From the NCBI GenBank assembly GCA_027919835.1, contig JANVFP010000057.1, positions 1-64,000 on the forward strand: 64,000 nt of DNA, read 5' to 3'. A program made the translations under genes and the position numbers. The stretch comes from Lentinula raphanica. Lineage: Eukaryota; Basidiomycota; Agaricomycetes; Agaricales; Omphalotaceae. The notes below the pieces were generated by a model, which was given only the letters and a program-made list of their open reading frames with translations, had not been told where the DNA came from and searched no databases. Positions 1 through 12,463 of this stretch are shown piece after piece (positions within the stretch are counted from its first letter, which is position 1; each line of letters begins with the position of its first letter).

Positions 1-53
1 GGAGTCAGTTCAGGAGGACCAAGCATCCTTATGATGTCGAGTTGATCCTCCGG

Positions 54-488
54 TCATTTTTGTTGGGCAGCCGGGTTGGCTGGTGCGTTAGCATTCGCTC
101 CCGCGGCTCCCTGATCATTTCCGTTATGTACTTCGGACATATTGTTGGGTAAAAACAGTCGTATCAAATCAAATGGTTCGGGTTGTAATGTAGGATCTGA
201 ACTAGATTGCGGATCTGGTCCAACAGTAGCTGCCTTCTGTCTACCGTTTCCTGGCACTACGTTAGATCTCTTCGTTACTGGTTGTTCCGAAGATGGTCTA
301 GGAGCTCTCCCGTTATCTGGATTGCTAGTACTCGCTCTTCCGAGGTTTCTCGGATCGTAAACAGGTACAGAGGGTTTCTTTGTTGCGCGCTTTCGCTGAT
401 CTGAAGCTTGTATCGCTGGATCAAAGAAATCTGCTGAGCCCGCGTTCTTCGAAGTCCGAGTAGCTCTTGGAGCTATTTTAATGATCAA
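54..488 (-). CDS. Unrecognised Pro/Ser/Asn-rich ORF, possibly a retroelement gag-like or exon fragment
   Basis: An open frame of about 144 codons with low-complexity, disordered composition (Pro, Ser, Arg, Asn and Ala rich) and an Ala/Asn-rich tail. No ATG lies at its left boundary; the first codon is TTG, only four codons after an in-frame stop, so it may be an internal exon or a decayed fragment. The composition resembles N-terminal parts of some fungal LTR-retrotransposon Gag proteins, but no zinc knuckle, protease or reverse transcriptase is visible, and any continuation lies beyond the left edge. It could also be chance. Confidence 0.18.
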   Translation of the reverse strand: MIIKIAPRATRTSKNAGSADFFDPAIQASDQRKRATKKPSVPVYDPRNLGRASTSNPDNGRAPRPSSEQPVTKRSNVVPGNGRQKAATVGPDPQSSSDPTLQPEPFDLIRLFLPNNMSEVHNGNDQGAAGANANAPANPAAQQK

Positions 489-2450
489 ATAAATTCGATC
501 AAAGGCAGTAGTTTTGAGAAATCAAGAAGATCTCTCGAGTTCGACCAAAATATAGATTCCACCCCTCGCGGTGGGCTCCAGATAACGAGGTATAAAGTCG
601 GTTCTTAGTATAATGCTTTATGACAGGTCACTTAGCACAAACACAGAGTACGACTTCACGGATTCGTCAATCAAATTGTATTTATAGCGAGGTGTGGGGC
701 GTTGTCAGAGATTCCGCACTATCTTATATTTCAAGTCGAACGCAGTCTTGTAAGATCTTTTAGATCAGCAATACTGGTCAGCAGAACGAAGTGACACTGA
801 TATACCAGTCGTAAGATCTGGACTAAGGGGTTGGTTTTGAGTGGCTTCCACTCGGATAAGGGGTTTTAGGCTCGGAAAGCAACGGGGTACCAGACGTTAT
901 GGTAGACCAATCGATTCCGCTCCCGGGTGAAGCAGTACTGATCACTATTCTCAGTAAAACCTCGAAGATCACGCAGATCACCAATCACTACGTGTCAACT
1001 TGAACAGAGCCACCAAAACTCTGCACGTTCACTCGGCACAACCTGAGACCAAGTCCTCTGTATCTCCGGAACGGAGTCTACCTTCAACTAACAAGTGACA
1101 GACACCAAGTCAAACCACTCAAAAGTCGGGCTTATCGCGATGAAGTAACACACTTAATCTGCAAGGTCCGGTACGGCTTAGAAGCCTTTACTCCCACGTA
1201 TGGATGAAAAGGATTACCAGTTCAGAGAGATCTGGGCGCGAAACTTATTTCATTTGTGCAGATACAGGTCTTTAAGTACACTACGAAAAGTCCAATACCC
1301 GTATTTGTCCTTGATCTAGTAGATCTAGCTATTTCTACGGACGGAGTCCGATAATATACACTTAAATAGTAAAATATAACTGAAACGATACAAACACGCA
1401 AGGAAATAGTAAGGAAAACAGAGAAAAAGATGAAACTTGTCCGTATTTCGTCGTACTTTCGCCAGATCTAGAAGACCAAGCAAGTTCCGACCATGGTCTG
1501 TGCGGCATCCACATGCTAGGGTGCCTAACTCGTCAGAGTGGCTCCTGCCTGTGTTGCTCAAGTGTTTCCGACGAATTTGCTTCCGCGGAATGGTAGTGGT
1601 CTTCCCAAGTTAATGAGATAGACTCGTAACAGTGGTTGGTCTCGCGGATCAGGTAGGTCTGGTCCGTAGCTTTCGAACGGTATGCATATAGCCTGGTGTT
1701 CTGGAGCGGACAACGAAGGTAAATGCTTCAGAAGTGTTTTCCGTAGGTTTCCGCGCGTTTCCGTGAGTACTGGTCAAAGCTGTACATAGCATACGCTATA
1801 TCCCAGTTTAGAACTTGAACATATGCGTGTTTCCGCTGCGGGTTTCACCCGTACTGCCACGGAAATACTAGATCATCATGTTTCCGACAGTTTCCGCTAC
1901 TTTGCGTAGGGTTTCCGTGTGGTAACTCGTCCGGATAGGCTCTCATCGTGTCTGATCTGCTAGATCAAGTGAAATTTCCATCATCACAGCCAAGTACCAA
2001 ACTCAGTTGTGCCGATCCGGCAGATCTCGATACTAAGTCGATATTCCCTTGGTGTGCTCGTGCCAGTAGTCAGCATTCTTGAAGGATCCCCGACCAAGGG
2101 TGCGAGCAATAGCTCTAAGTGGATATTTATGGCTGATCCTGCCAAAGGATCTGTATCCCAGCTTATACTGATACAAGTTTGACTGCTAGTTCGGGCTCAC
2201 TACAGTCCTTATTGATACTATGCAACGGTCTAAGTTGATCTTTTTGATCATTGCACGCCTGCGCGGAAAAACCGCGCAACACCGGCAGGAGAAAGAAGGA
2301 GGAGATGAAGGAATGCCGATGACGTGTCTCCTCTGCTGGTGAAGACGAGTCAGTAGTAGTAATCCATTCATTCAAACGGATTACGCACAGTAGATGAGTA
2401 GCAGGGCTTATTGTCATTGCCTCCACTCCTGTAGATTACCCTTAGATTCT
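489..2450. other. Gene-poor stretch with clustered GTTTCCG and AGATCT motifs
   Basis: No convincing coding region was found. The right half (about 1564-1917) holds seven exact GTTTCCG copies plus near copies. AGATCT and GATCT hexamers recur through 521-2030. The scattered motif pattern is like an LTR or other repeat rather than a gene, but LTR ends and a target-site duplication could not be placed. Confidence 0.35.
1564..1917 (+). repeat. Cluster of GTTTCCG heptamers
   Basis: Exact GTTTCCG copies start at 1564, 1747, 1757, 1829, 1880, 1890 and 1911, all in the same orientation. An additional TTTTCCG is at 1737 and a TTCCG at about 1581. Spacing is irregular (10 to 183 bp), so this is a motif cluster, not a simple tandem array. 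Function is unknown. Confidence 0.5.
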
Positions 2451-4100
2451 AACCAATGTTCCCATGTCCTGCTAAAGGTCCCAAGGGTCTTGAGGTGTTG
2501 AAGAACAAAGGAAAGTGTTGAAAAAGGAAACGGGGAAGTGGTGGTAGCAAAAGAAGGAAGAAATGATGGCGTTAACGGCGGCAGTGAACATTTGATGCCG
2601 AGTTAGTGCCGGTTTGGCATCTATATGGTTCATAGGGGTCTTTGTTGTTCTGAGGCTCATTAAGGCTCAGAAAAATACGGAAAAAATGCAGAAATATAGT
2701 GGAAGGCTGGGGGTGTTATGCTTCATAACACCCTCGGTCTCACCTTTCTGTTACATCCTTGGCCCCGTTTTGTCAAAACTCATCATCGGCCTGGCCTTTT
2801 TCCATTTCCCTGTTTGTCAGCTCGTTTTTGTCAATACAAGATCCTGAATATTTGATTTGGTCATCCTGGATGACAATCGCGCCCGGCAACTCCTCTTTGT
2901 GCCAATTTTCCCTTACCACGCCCCACCATCACTTCGTCTTTGGCTGGTATACATGACGTTTGACAATCCCTCAGCTCAATTTCATCATCTTCGGGTCTTC
3001 AACATTTTGTTTGGTCATTTCTGATTACAATACATGCCACGGAACTTCATTCTGTGCCGGATAATCCTTCCCAACCCCTACTCTCAACATCCCGGGCTCG
3101 TACACATGTCGTGCGACCCTTGTTTGTATTCAACACACCATCCTCGACCACTACAAGCGTTTTGCCAGCTTTTCTTTGCATTTCCGCTTGCACAGCCTAC
3201 CCAAGGGATAGCCGCCTCCATGTCAACTTGTCTAGGTCATTCATGCGTGTTGCTGACACGACAAGCCCCCGGCGTTTCCTGTTTGTTTGTGTATGTATTG
3301 TTCTTGACCCAGATGAGCCAAAACAAGTCATGGTGACTCCTTGTCTGGTGTCCCATGATACCTTTTTGTTATTCTTTACTTATCTTTTGACACTTGTATA
3401 TGGCCGGATCGACGTGTATCTACATTGATCTGTGTCATTTCACATCAAATCGCATTGTCAGCACATAACAACAACATGTTTGCACGTCCCGGCACTGGAC
3501 GTGTCATCACAATTACTATTGTGGTGACACATCCTCAAGCCGACATTCTTTTAAATACAATTTCCTTTTATATACCTACCTACAAAATATTTTAGCACGA
3601 TCTTTGATGGCAGTCCCCAACTTGAACGGGTATAAACGTCTAGCTGTGCGGAGAGAGCCCACAAAATTATGGTTGATTAAAGAGAACTGTAGAGTATGAG
3701 AGGCAACAGAACACACAGAAAATGTAAGACAATAGAGTATGACAGGTGATAGGATACAAGTGGTAAGAATGATGAGACAAACTAGTATATCATGCCATTC
3801 TCAGCATCGCAATAGGCAAAAAGAAATGGTAAATATGAACCGGACAGCGTGCAGTGACTAGACATCTGATTGCAGATGGGATTGTGTTCGCAAATTGGAG
3901 ATGATGTTCAACTTCTGTACATGGAAGAGAGTCCAGGAATAAATGACGAGGGGTCCCGGCAAGGTCCTGGTGAATGTTGAAACTGGTGGTGTTTGACTCG
4001 GTCCAATCAATGACGTGGGAAAGCAACGTGAATTGGCCCGGGGATTGGTAAGCCAAAAAAAATTGTGTTTGGCGCATACAAGGCCCTACTCTCCGTTTCA
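2451..4100. other. Non-coding, diverged repeat-like DNA
   Basis: Several short frames occur but none shows a family motif, plausible splice pattern or codon bias. From about 2790 to 3300 the plus strand is pyrimidine-rich. It contains two weakly similar blocks, each with TTTGGTCAT followed by an ACAAT and a TGTGCC segment (near 2857 and 3007), which suggests an old repeat about 150 bp long. No gene is called. Confidence 0.3.
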
Positions 4101-4480
4101 CTTTGAGTCGGGGATATCTATATAAACCCTATGTAATTCCTGTACCCAATCCCCAGATCGGTTATTTTCATAAGTTCCTCAATGGTATTGGTTTCTGCTC
4201 TTCCTCTCTAGTCTCTGGTGTATTCCCAAGTGTAACAACAAGTCTCAACAATCCTTCCAAGTCCAAACTTTTGGTGTAGAACTTCTCTGCTTAGCAGTTG
4301 TCTACAATGTGTGTTTGGACGAATCGCTCGTAGTCTTTGTCAGTGGTGCCATTGAGGGTTAGAGCAACGAGCACCCTAACACAAGGTGACATAGTGCTTA
4401 TCATACTTCGTTAGGTATTGCTTAACAGAGATCGTTCCCTCTCTCTGGTGCTTATTATACTTCATTAGATTCTACACCAA
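4101..4480 (+). mobile_element. Possible LTR-like retrotransposon remnant
   Basis: A CTATATAAACC TATA-like box near 4118 is followed by pyrimidine-rich and TTCC-rich sequence and by two near-identical GTGCTTAT(C/T)ATACTTC(G/A)TTAG segments (about 4395 and 4449). This looks like the R/U5 part of a fungal Ty1/copia-type LTR. No second LTR, primer-binding site or pol gene was found, so it is at best a solo or decayed LTR. Confidence 0.22.
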
Positions 4481-6990
4481 CTAGTCCGAAACCTTTCTCA
4501 AGCTTCTCCCTCTCGCCGGATACTTTCAAATTTTCCCAGAAGCAAATCCCAGCGCAGTCTAATCTTTGTTCCTTCAAGTGGTCATTTGGTCAAGTTTACC
4601 CTGGCGGTTCGTCTTCCTCCTTCTAGCATGTTCTTTCGGAACCTTCCTCTTTCCCCTTCTCTTCACTTCCCGTTTCTCGAGCTTTCTTTACATTCACTCC
4701 AAGTTACTACTCCGTGCCTTCCCGGATATTCTTCCCATCACAGTCCGGGAGCCCGAGCGACGAGCTAGCTCTCGAGGATCTATTATCTATCAAATCTTCC
4801 GTTGGATCGATGGAAGATAGAAAGGATATGAATATCCATCCTGGATCTCCACTCTGGAGTCAGATACAAAGAAGATACATGCGGACGACGGGGTAAATTT
4901 TCTAAAACTGCCATCGAGGTTCAAACGTTCAGAGTTGAGTTGATCGAATCATGATTGTGAATAAATTTCTGTGTTGAAACTCTGCTGTCTCGTTCTAGAC
5001 TCCACCAGTCCAGATTTTTTGCTCGTCCATCCTCCAATGGGATTTATCAAGCGTGGTACATATTGACGCGGTCGGGAAGGTCAAGTAAAAACTCTGAACG
5101 TTCGAGAACATATGCCTCCCCCTCGTTCGCGTTTGATCGAATCATCCGAGTGGTTTGCGCGCTAGTTGCTTGATACTAACTGTTCTCGACCTCAGGAATC
5201 AGGAATCATAAGGTCTACCAAACATTGGATGCAAAGAAATCATGATGAATCGGGATCGGGAACACTAAAAATAACACTCTGGTTAGGCGGCTTCCCTAAA
5301 ATAGTACCTCATATGTTACCGTCTGATCATCCTATTCCTCAAACGGCTGCTCCTTTTGTAGGGAAGACGCCGATTTCCCAATGGATTCCTCGAGGAATCA
5401 GTCAAATCGTGGGGGGGCCTCGAACTTTCCTCAACCACTGTCTCATTATCTCTTGCCAATGCCATGGGGTTTTGCGATACTGATCCTTGAATTACCCGTG
5501 TTTCCTGCGGAAGAATTCCTTCTACGATAACTGCTATGACTAGCAGAACGGGAGTCACTGTGGTACGACTGATTATCGGCTCACATACTACGTATGTTCT
5601 GTCAATGGGGTCTGACCCCGAGAATGTACGTAGGCTTGCACACATGCCATTGTTCGGAGAGGTCACGAATCACGATAAGGAATAATTCCAATGATGAAGG
5701 CGGAGCGATGAAGCTATCTATGACCATGGTTGTCACTTGTGTCAGTGGATGTGAACTAATACTTACTATAGTCGTACTTTGTGAATATATGCGCATATAG
5801 TGTATGTCATTGACAGAAAGTACAGAACCTTCTTGAGAGACTTGGTATAACATCGGAAAATGGACGTCACCGTTTGGTGAATTTCTCCTGTACGACTTCG
5901 TCACTCGATCTTCTGGCGCATGTAAGTATATGCTGTTCTGACAGCAAGTTCTACTACTCTACCTCTAGAAGACACGATGGTGTCCTATGACTTACGGCTG
6001 TGAACGCAGCAAGGTGTTGTTATTGGCTGTAAAGTATTAGTAGTAGTATGTTGTTGTATGCAGAAGTTCGACGTCACATTCAGAACTAAAAACAAACTTT
6101 CCAATCGCCTCCCCACCAGGACCGGGATAGATTTCTCCTTGAAAGTTCATCAAGTCGGAACGAACATGACCGTGACGTTGTTGCGATCTTGTTGGGCTGT
6201 CGCGTGAAATTTCCAGATTGTTATGATAGATATTAGTGTGTCCACGGACCACAGTCATATCCCGCGTATGTTTCCCAATGCTGTCCGATATGGTTCACGC
6301 TCGTGTGGTGTGATTTTTTTACTACTCTTTTCCGACAACATACGGTCATCATAGTAGTAAGAGTAACCCACATACGTACCGTGTCATTTTTGGTGTCTCC
6401 CTAAGCGGTCATCGTTGACGAAGAGGCGTCAAGATTATATTTGAGTCAATCCCCACTGCGCGACGGCATAGATTTACTGCGGAGGTCCTCGGGAAACCTC
6501 GTAACGGTTGTATCTCCCATGGTCCATTGGTTGAACCCAAGCTTCCAAATCCGTGTTGGCGTTGTGGCGTTCTCGGTATGTAGTACTATTCACACTCACA
6601 CTGAAGAGAAAATGTTTTCAAATCTTTTTTGTATTTGTGAGACTACTAATAATCGTGTACTACGGGAATGGCATCGTTGAAGGTTGCAATGAAGACAAGT
6701 ACATACGAATACAACTGTTGGAATTGTTAATATCGAAGGCTGGGGAAAGGCTACAAGCTACATAGTGAGTACATCGAGTACAAGGTGGAGAATATAGCGG
6801 CAAGCAGTAGTGTCTATAGATGGTGGAAGATCGAATTGTGGCAAATTGCCACAGCGAAATAGACCGATTGAGAAAAATATGTTGCACGGTCGTGGATTGG
6901 AGAGTGTGAAAGCAAATGAGACAGGATACAAAGCACATATAGGAGAGAGATGACTGATTGGTTGATGGATGGGGGTATGGGTGGTCGAGT
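4481..6990. other. No supported gene; short unrecognised frames only
   Basis: Frames of 60-116 codons exist on both strands (for example minus 5316-5666 and 6037-6258), but none carries a recognisable domain and none joins to another through convincing splice sites. Sequence composition does not differ strikingly from the flanks. A decayed transposon or a rapidly evolving gene cannot be excluded. Confidence 0.3.
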
Positions 6991-7821
6991 TCAACTTCGA
7001 TTCGACCTGTAGGTACTGCTCGCTCGTCTCTTTGCTCTAAAGAGACGAAACCTCAAAGAGAGAGAAACAGCCAACCACTGTTTCTTCATCGCCTGAGAGT
7101 AGCTGAAAGCCGTCTGTGGCGGCTGTGCGGAGACTTCCTGGTGTTCAGTCTCATCGACGTCATCGGGAGAAGTCTGATTCTGTTGATCGTCCTCGACATC
7201 CGAAGGTTCGTCAAAGTCCAGTGGAGACGTGTAAGACAAAGGACTTGACGGTGGACTCGAGTCTGAGGACGGACGTCGGAATTTCTTGGGTAGGATAGAA
7301 TGGTGATGATGACGAGGTTTGTCTTCGAAGACAGAGGTGTAGGGTGAGAATGGTAGCGGAGAGGAGTATGATGATGGAGATGATGATGAGGACGAGGATG
7401 TGTAGTAGGAGTCGGACGATGAAAGTGGGTATGTATGTGATTGTGAGGATCGTGGCCGCCGTGATTGGTGGCGTCGCGAGTTCTGCCTTAGTCGCGACTC
7501 GAAGTCCTCTTCATCTTCTTCCACGTCTAAATCTTCATCCTCAAACTGAATACTACTTCTCGACAACGGATCTGATATTCTCCTCCTACGTCTGTCGCCG
7601 TTTCTCCCTGCCCTCTCGTACACAGGGAAGTAATGAAAATCTGGATCGTGCATCTGTCCACAGCGGTCGACGTAAGCTCTGGCTGGCTCAGTGGATGAGA
7701 GACCGTGATTGGTTGGATGATAAGATGGATCCATGAGTCGAGTGATGTCCGCGTTAGCGAGCTCGATGGAGTGTCTGGACGACTTCATGTGGAAAGGACT
7801 ATGATGTGAATTGGATAGCAT
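6991..7821 (-). CDS. Serine-rich, acidic low-complexity conserved hypothetical protein
   Basis: A single-exon frame of about 276 codons from the first in-frame ATG at 7821. The frame is open a few codons further upstream, but only from a TTG. In order it has a His/Ser-rich N-terminus, an Arg run (RRRRR) and then an acidic patch (DEDLDVEEDEEDFE). Next come long Ser/Tyr runs, a HHHH run near SILPKKFRRPSS, and a second acidic, Asp/Glu-rich stretch. The C-terminus is basic and ends with WLAVSLSLRFRLFRAKRRA. Most of the chain should be disordered. The compact basic C-terminus looks like the conserved part; it resembles hypothetical proteins of mushrooms, and no enzymatic motif is seen. A TATA-like CTATAAAA on the minus strand at 7900-7907 lies about 80 bp upstream. 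Confidence 0.6.
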   Translation of the reverse strand: MLSNSHHSPFHMKSSRHSIELANADITRLMDPSYHPTNHGLSSTEPARAYVDRCGQMHDPDFHYFPVYERAGRNGDRRRRRISDPLSRSSIQFEDEDLDVEEDEEDFESRLRQNSRRHQSRRPRSSQSHTYPLSSSDSYYTSSSSSSSPSSYSSPLPFSPYTSVFEDKPRHHHHSILPKKFRRPSSDSSPPSSPLSYTSPLDFDEPSDVEDDQQNQTSPDDVDETEHQEVSAQPPQTAFSYSQAMKKQWLAVSLSLRFRLFRAKRRASSTYRSNRS

Positions 7822-7899
7822 CGTATAAGGCGTTGAGCGCAAGATGCGGGATAGCGATGAGGAGGGGAGTTAGAGGCACCCCAAAATGAACCACACGAG

Positions 7900-7907
7900 G
7901 TTTTATA
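7900..7907 (-). promoter_or_regulatory. TATA-like box of the serine-rich protein gene
   Basis: CTATAAAA read on the minus strand, 79 bp upstream of the ATG at 7821, which is a plausible distance for a fungal core promoter with a short 5' UTR. Confidence 0.35.
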
Positions 7908-8629
7908 GCCATCGGTAGAATGGGATGACATTTTGAGTCAAGAAACTCCAGGTTTCCGGAAAAGCTGAGTCACAGCTATTTTCGATCGGAATCGGCATTA
8001 TGTTATCGGATGTTTATCGGATTACAAATTATTTTTTCGTCATCTTCATACTCTGCCGAAAGCCTTGCCGAACATCCTACCTCCAGTCCGATTTCGTCCG
8101 TTCCCTCTCCCGCTCGTCCGACTCCTACTTTGGACTTGCGTTTTTCCATATCGCACTGGAGATTTCAATCAAAACCAAGGGGAGCTCAAAGTAAAACTCG
8201 AAAGATAATCATCTGAGCAAAGCTTCACTTCGATACTCTAACCGGAGATTCATAATCGGCCTCACCTCCTGGTAAGTCGACACCGTGGATGGCGGTCGAC
8301 GAAGCACCCAATCCATTTTTGGAAACCAACGTTTACGCGGTCTCCATCTCCCGGACATCCGATTTTCCCCAAAAACATCCGATTTGCACCCAAGCCGCTC
8401 ATGTTGCGAATGACACGGAAAAAACGCGTCGACTGATTATCCAGAACTTGTCATGGGGTTAAAATCCAAACATGAGGCGCGTTGAGGGCGCGTGTTATAC
8501 AGACACGTACATTATCATACACTACGCACACGTATCTTCTAGTAATTTCTACTCCTTGTACCTTATGTTGTATGTACCTCTCTCCACCTAACCGTCTACC
8601 TACCAAGCCCTTTTCTCAAGTCTCGAACC
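7908..8629. other. Intergenic region
   Basis: This holds the upstream region of the serine-rich gene and the 3' flank of NAD+ synthetase. No coding potential was recognised. ATCGGATGTTT near 8004 and AAACATCCGAT near 8373 form an 11-bp inverted pair about 360 bp apart, and each half is locally repeated; this may be coincidental. Confidence 0.35.
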
Positions 8630-11600
8630 TTAGTCCGTCTTCTTATGATCAGCATTCGTCGCGGTAAGATAAGATCTATCCGGCAGTGCCGCAGCGACCT
8701 CGTCGATCTTCTTGAATTGCCATGGGAATCGGGAAGGATAAAGGAAAGGTCGAAGGTCGAATCCTGCATCATACCGCCAAAACATTAGGCAAACCCGGTT
8801 GAAAGTTGGAGAGATGACAACGATTAGTGATTAGTGACGATTGTCAGAAATGAAAGAAAGATGACTCAACGATTATCATCCGGAGAGTAGGATTCCTAAG
8901 GGTGTTTCCAAAACAGGAAAGAGAAAGCAAAAGGTTCAGTCAGCAAATCTCCTCAGAATAACGAACATACGGAAATAGTCTTCCGGAAAACATGCAAGCG
9001 GTACTTACAGCGTGGTATGAAGGCGTCAACGTGGTCATCTTGTGGCGATTTCGAGCATGTTCAAAGAAGAACAGCTTTACCTTCTCTGCAATCTGTGTTG
9101 TTTTGATACCCCGTGTGTGGGTAGGTTGGGTCAACGTGGTTCATGGTTATTGTTCGGCCAGATGTTGTTCGGTATCCATGTCGGGCGTAATAGTTGTTGC
9201 ATAGGTGTAGTGTGTAGTGGAATGTTGTTAAATTCGGTCGATTATGAGCCCCGTTATGAAATGAGTCAATGAGAATCCAACAGCACGCACCTGCAGTGGT
9301 GACAAAAATCCACCCCACTCATGTACCAATTTGGTGAAAGTGCTGTACGGTCCACATTTTTCGACCTTGCGCAGGCGACCAAACACGGACAGCTCATCGT
9401 AAGTCATTCCCATATCAGCCTAGAACGTCAATGTTGTATCCATTAGCATTCTGTACTCTCAGGTTCATATGCCCTGCGGGGTCGAGAAGTATCCTGGGCC
9501 CTATCGAAGAGCCATAGAGATGAACCCCAAGAACAACCTTACCTCGTCAGCTTGCACATAGTTTTCTGTTATCGGCTCGAGCTCCGCGGTAGGCGTGGCA
9601 TCGAGGAAGCTAAGTCGACGTCCCAGTGACCAAGAATAAGAAGACAGAGGCGTCAATTAAGACAATAGAGTCACACGAGCGCCTCGCGAGAAAGGTCATG
9701 CTTACCTTTTCAGGATGGGCAAGTCAAATGAACCTTCTGCCCAAGCAATGAATTTCTTAAGGTCCGTCTTACTGATCCCTCCGATTGGATTGATATCGGC
9801 TGAACAGAGAGTGAGGTAGTTCAGCTTCAGATGTGGTTTGAGGAGCGACACAGGTGATGATTACCGGATGAACAATCGTATTTGGTCAGGTAACCGCGAA
9901 GGCTGGGTAGAATATTCATTGAGAAATCAACATAACACATGAGAAAGATGGCAAGGATTGAATAGGAGATATGATCACCGACGACGCGATGATCATGGAG
10001 ATAAAAAAAGACAAGAGATTTGGGGAATCGAAAGCACCGTAGCACGTACCTTTCATCAACATTCGCGCTCCCAAGGACAAGCAGACCACCGACACGACCG
10101 CGTACCCAAGGAAGAAGTTGCGCAAAGAGATAGGCAAGAACCATACGAAGCCTTGCCTGTCGGTAGACATTTCGGTGTTCATGGAATTGACCGGAGCACA
10201 GCACAATCAGATGGCATTCATAGACGATAGGATCAGAGCGGGAAGGAGCGACAGAAAGAGGATCAAGGACGGTGAGAGCGTATTCAAAAAATGCGCATAG
10301 GAATATTACCTGAATATTCTGCAATGCCAAATTCTCCGCGTTTGACCCTCCGTGCGCACGAAACTCTGGTTTCACGCCGGTAACGAATCCAAACAGATTT
10401 CGTACCGCTGTAACAACCGCGTCCATGTTGAGATCAATATGATAGCTAGCGGGGATTTAAGAATTCATCAAAACATTCGACACGGGAAATCTCGTATTCA
10501 CATACCTCCCGATCGCGCCAGCCAAATTCTTCGCTCTATTTCTAGTCTCCGCACTCGAATTCTCTGTGCCCATATAACACGTATGAAAGATTCTTCCAGA
10601 AAACTCCCGAGGGTCAGAAGGGATGTACCCAGAATCCTCCGGTTCACCAGCAATCCGGCGAGCATCTGCGATGACCTGCTTATCAGCTCTGCGTGCCGCT
10701 TCAGCGACCAAACGGCACATGGAGTAGACGATGACTGCAGTTGCACAACTGTCTATGCCTCCACTGAGAGGTATGAAATACCCCTGAGTTCGAGACCGGC
10801 GAAGGTAGTCCCATAACCAGCATGCTGGGCCTAGTCTGGTAGGAACATGAAGAAATCAGGTCCGTTCTAACGATCCTAAGGTACAACTCACGCAATCTCT
10901 TCTTCAGGGCGGTGATACCTCACCTCCAAGGTCTTGGTACTCAAGAACCCAATCATGTCCTCCTCGCGCACTTCCTCGAACTTCCCTAATGACAGCGCGA
11001 ATGGTACTTCGATCCGCGGGTATTTCTCAGCCTGAGTTGCTTGCATACTTCGGCTGCTCTTGGCGCGATGGGAACGAACATCCTCGATGTCGATCGTAGC
11101 AGTGACTACTTCGACGTCGTTCAAAGAGAATTGGGACCCTTGAGCAACGATTCGCCCATTGACAGCGATCAATGCACAACCATCGTAGTAAAGTCTATCG
11201 CCGTCGCATCCTTGTTGGTTGGCGTAAAGATAGACACCGCCGAGCTGACGACATAGGTGAGTGAGTCGTGAATACGGCTTGAGGGACGTATACCTTCAAT
11301 GTAGCTTCCTTGATCAACTCAACGCGCGTGTAGAGCTTGCGAAGTTCGTGGTGGCTACCGCTAGAATTTGTGAAGATCTCTACTCCGTCCAAGCCCATCA
11401 AGATATGAGGGCTAACAAACATCATCATGAAGAGCGCAATATCAACGTTAGCGGACGTACAAACCTTGCAGGGGTAAACAATTCCTCGCATAGCTCCACC
11501 CCAATGCAAGTATCCGCCGTACTAATGACTGCATCTCCGAATGGCACTTTGGTCTGCGATGAGCGTCAATATATCTTTCCAAGTCAAGAGTTCGATGAAC

Positions 11601-12378
11601 TTAGACCTGTCCTGTAACAGCTTGGATTATCCTTGGTAGGAAGTGGTCCTCGACCTGGCGATGTTTGGTCCAAGGAGTAAAGTATCGCAGTTCGCGATAG
11701 TTTCCATCATTAGCCAGCCACATCTTCGGTCGAATCAGCAGGATTTTGCGATTTTGGATGATGACACGGCAGTTGTATATTGTGTTCTTATGCTCGATAG
11801 GCCTGAAATCACGGAGAATGAAGACACGACAATTTCGCGAATTCACTACGCACATTCCAATATCACAGACGATGCCTGTGGTGTCCTCGGAAGCCAAAAT
11901 CTTAGCCAGAACCTCCCAGGAATGTAGAACGGTATCGCCTGCTCGTAGTCTGAGCATCATCAATAGGTAAATCATCTATGTGCACCTTCGAGGAAGTGAT
12001 CCAGACATCCATAGCCACTGAGATGGCCTATAAGCGTTGACTGAGATCAAGAGAAATTAAGAACATACGGAATCTCTAATTCAGGCCCAACTCTGAGCGT
12101 CGCTCCTCGACTTTTAGCCACAGCGATACTTTCCAGTATCCTTTCCATGTTTCCCTTATCAAAGAAAGTTATCAGTTGGTTATGACGGCCGCGTACTTTT
12201 TGACAACGTACTTGAAAATCCAATGCCCATTGATTCAACGAACTTGGATGATAGTATCAGCGATTCCTGTTCAACCTTCCCTAAGTGAGAGGCAAACCAT
12301 CTTGATATTCTCAAGTGAGTTTATTTGAGCGACAGAGAGAAAGATGGCGTACGTAGCCAAGGTGATTAGGTGACCCAT
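8630..12378 (-). CDS. QNS1: Glutamine-dependent NAD+ synthetase
   Basis: Final step of NAD+ biosynthesis: ATP-dependent amidation of nicotinic acid adenine dinucleotide using glutamine ammonia (EC 6.3.5.1), in the cytosol. Many short introns interrupt the gene. Exon 1 starts MGHLITLAT and joins to LNQWALDFQ. The N-terminal nitrilase-fold glutaminase has GPELEIP (Glu), [11 protein letters not shown] (Lys) and [15 protein letters not shown] (Cys), so the Glu-Lys-Cys triad is complete. The synthetase half has the ATP P-loop [15 protein letters not shown], then [39 protein letters not shown] and [10 protein letters not shown]. Near the end are [17 protein letters not shown] and [13 protein letters not shown]. 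The last exon reads [20 protein letters not shown] and ends HKKTD at a TAA (8630-8632). Length, about 700 residues after splicing, fits the eukaryotic family. Only 85 bp separate its ATG from the divergent F-box gene. Confidence 0.93.
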
Positions 12379-12463
12379 GGTCAAGTACTTGATGGTGGTT
12401 TTAGGTTATCTGACGTTTGGTGGTCCGTGCGCCAAAGTTTAACGCTTGACTCGAACCACCATC

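Noticed and set aside
2790..3300. Possible tandem repeat of about 150 bp with TTTGGTCAT landmarks
   Set aside because: Only two units with short shared words were seen by eye; similarity is too weak to call a tandem array.
2614..3428. Several plus-strand frames up to 124 codons
   Set aside because: No start context, domain or exon structure; the DNA looks like a diverged pyrimidine-rich repeat.
5316..6258. Minus-strand frames that might form a multi-exon gene
   Set aside because: No convincing splice joints or family motifs link them; a call would be guesswork.
8004..8385. ATCGGATGTTT / AAACATCCGAT inverted pair as a second MITE
   Set aside because: Eleven base pairs without target duplication or further terminal similarity is within chance.
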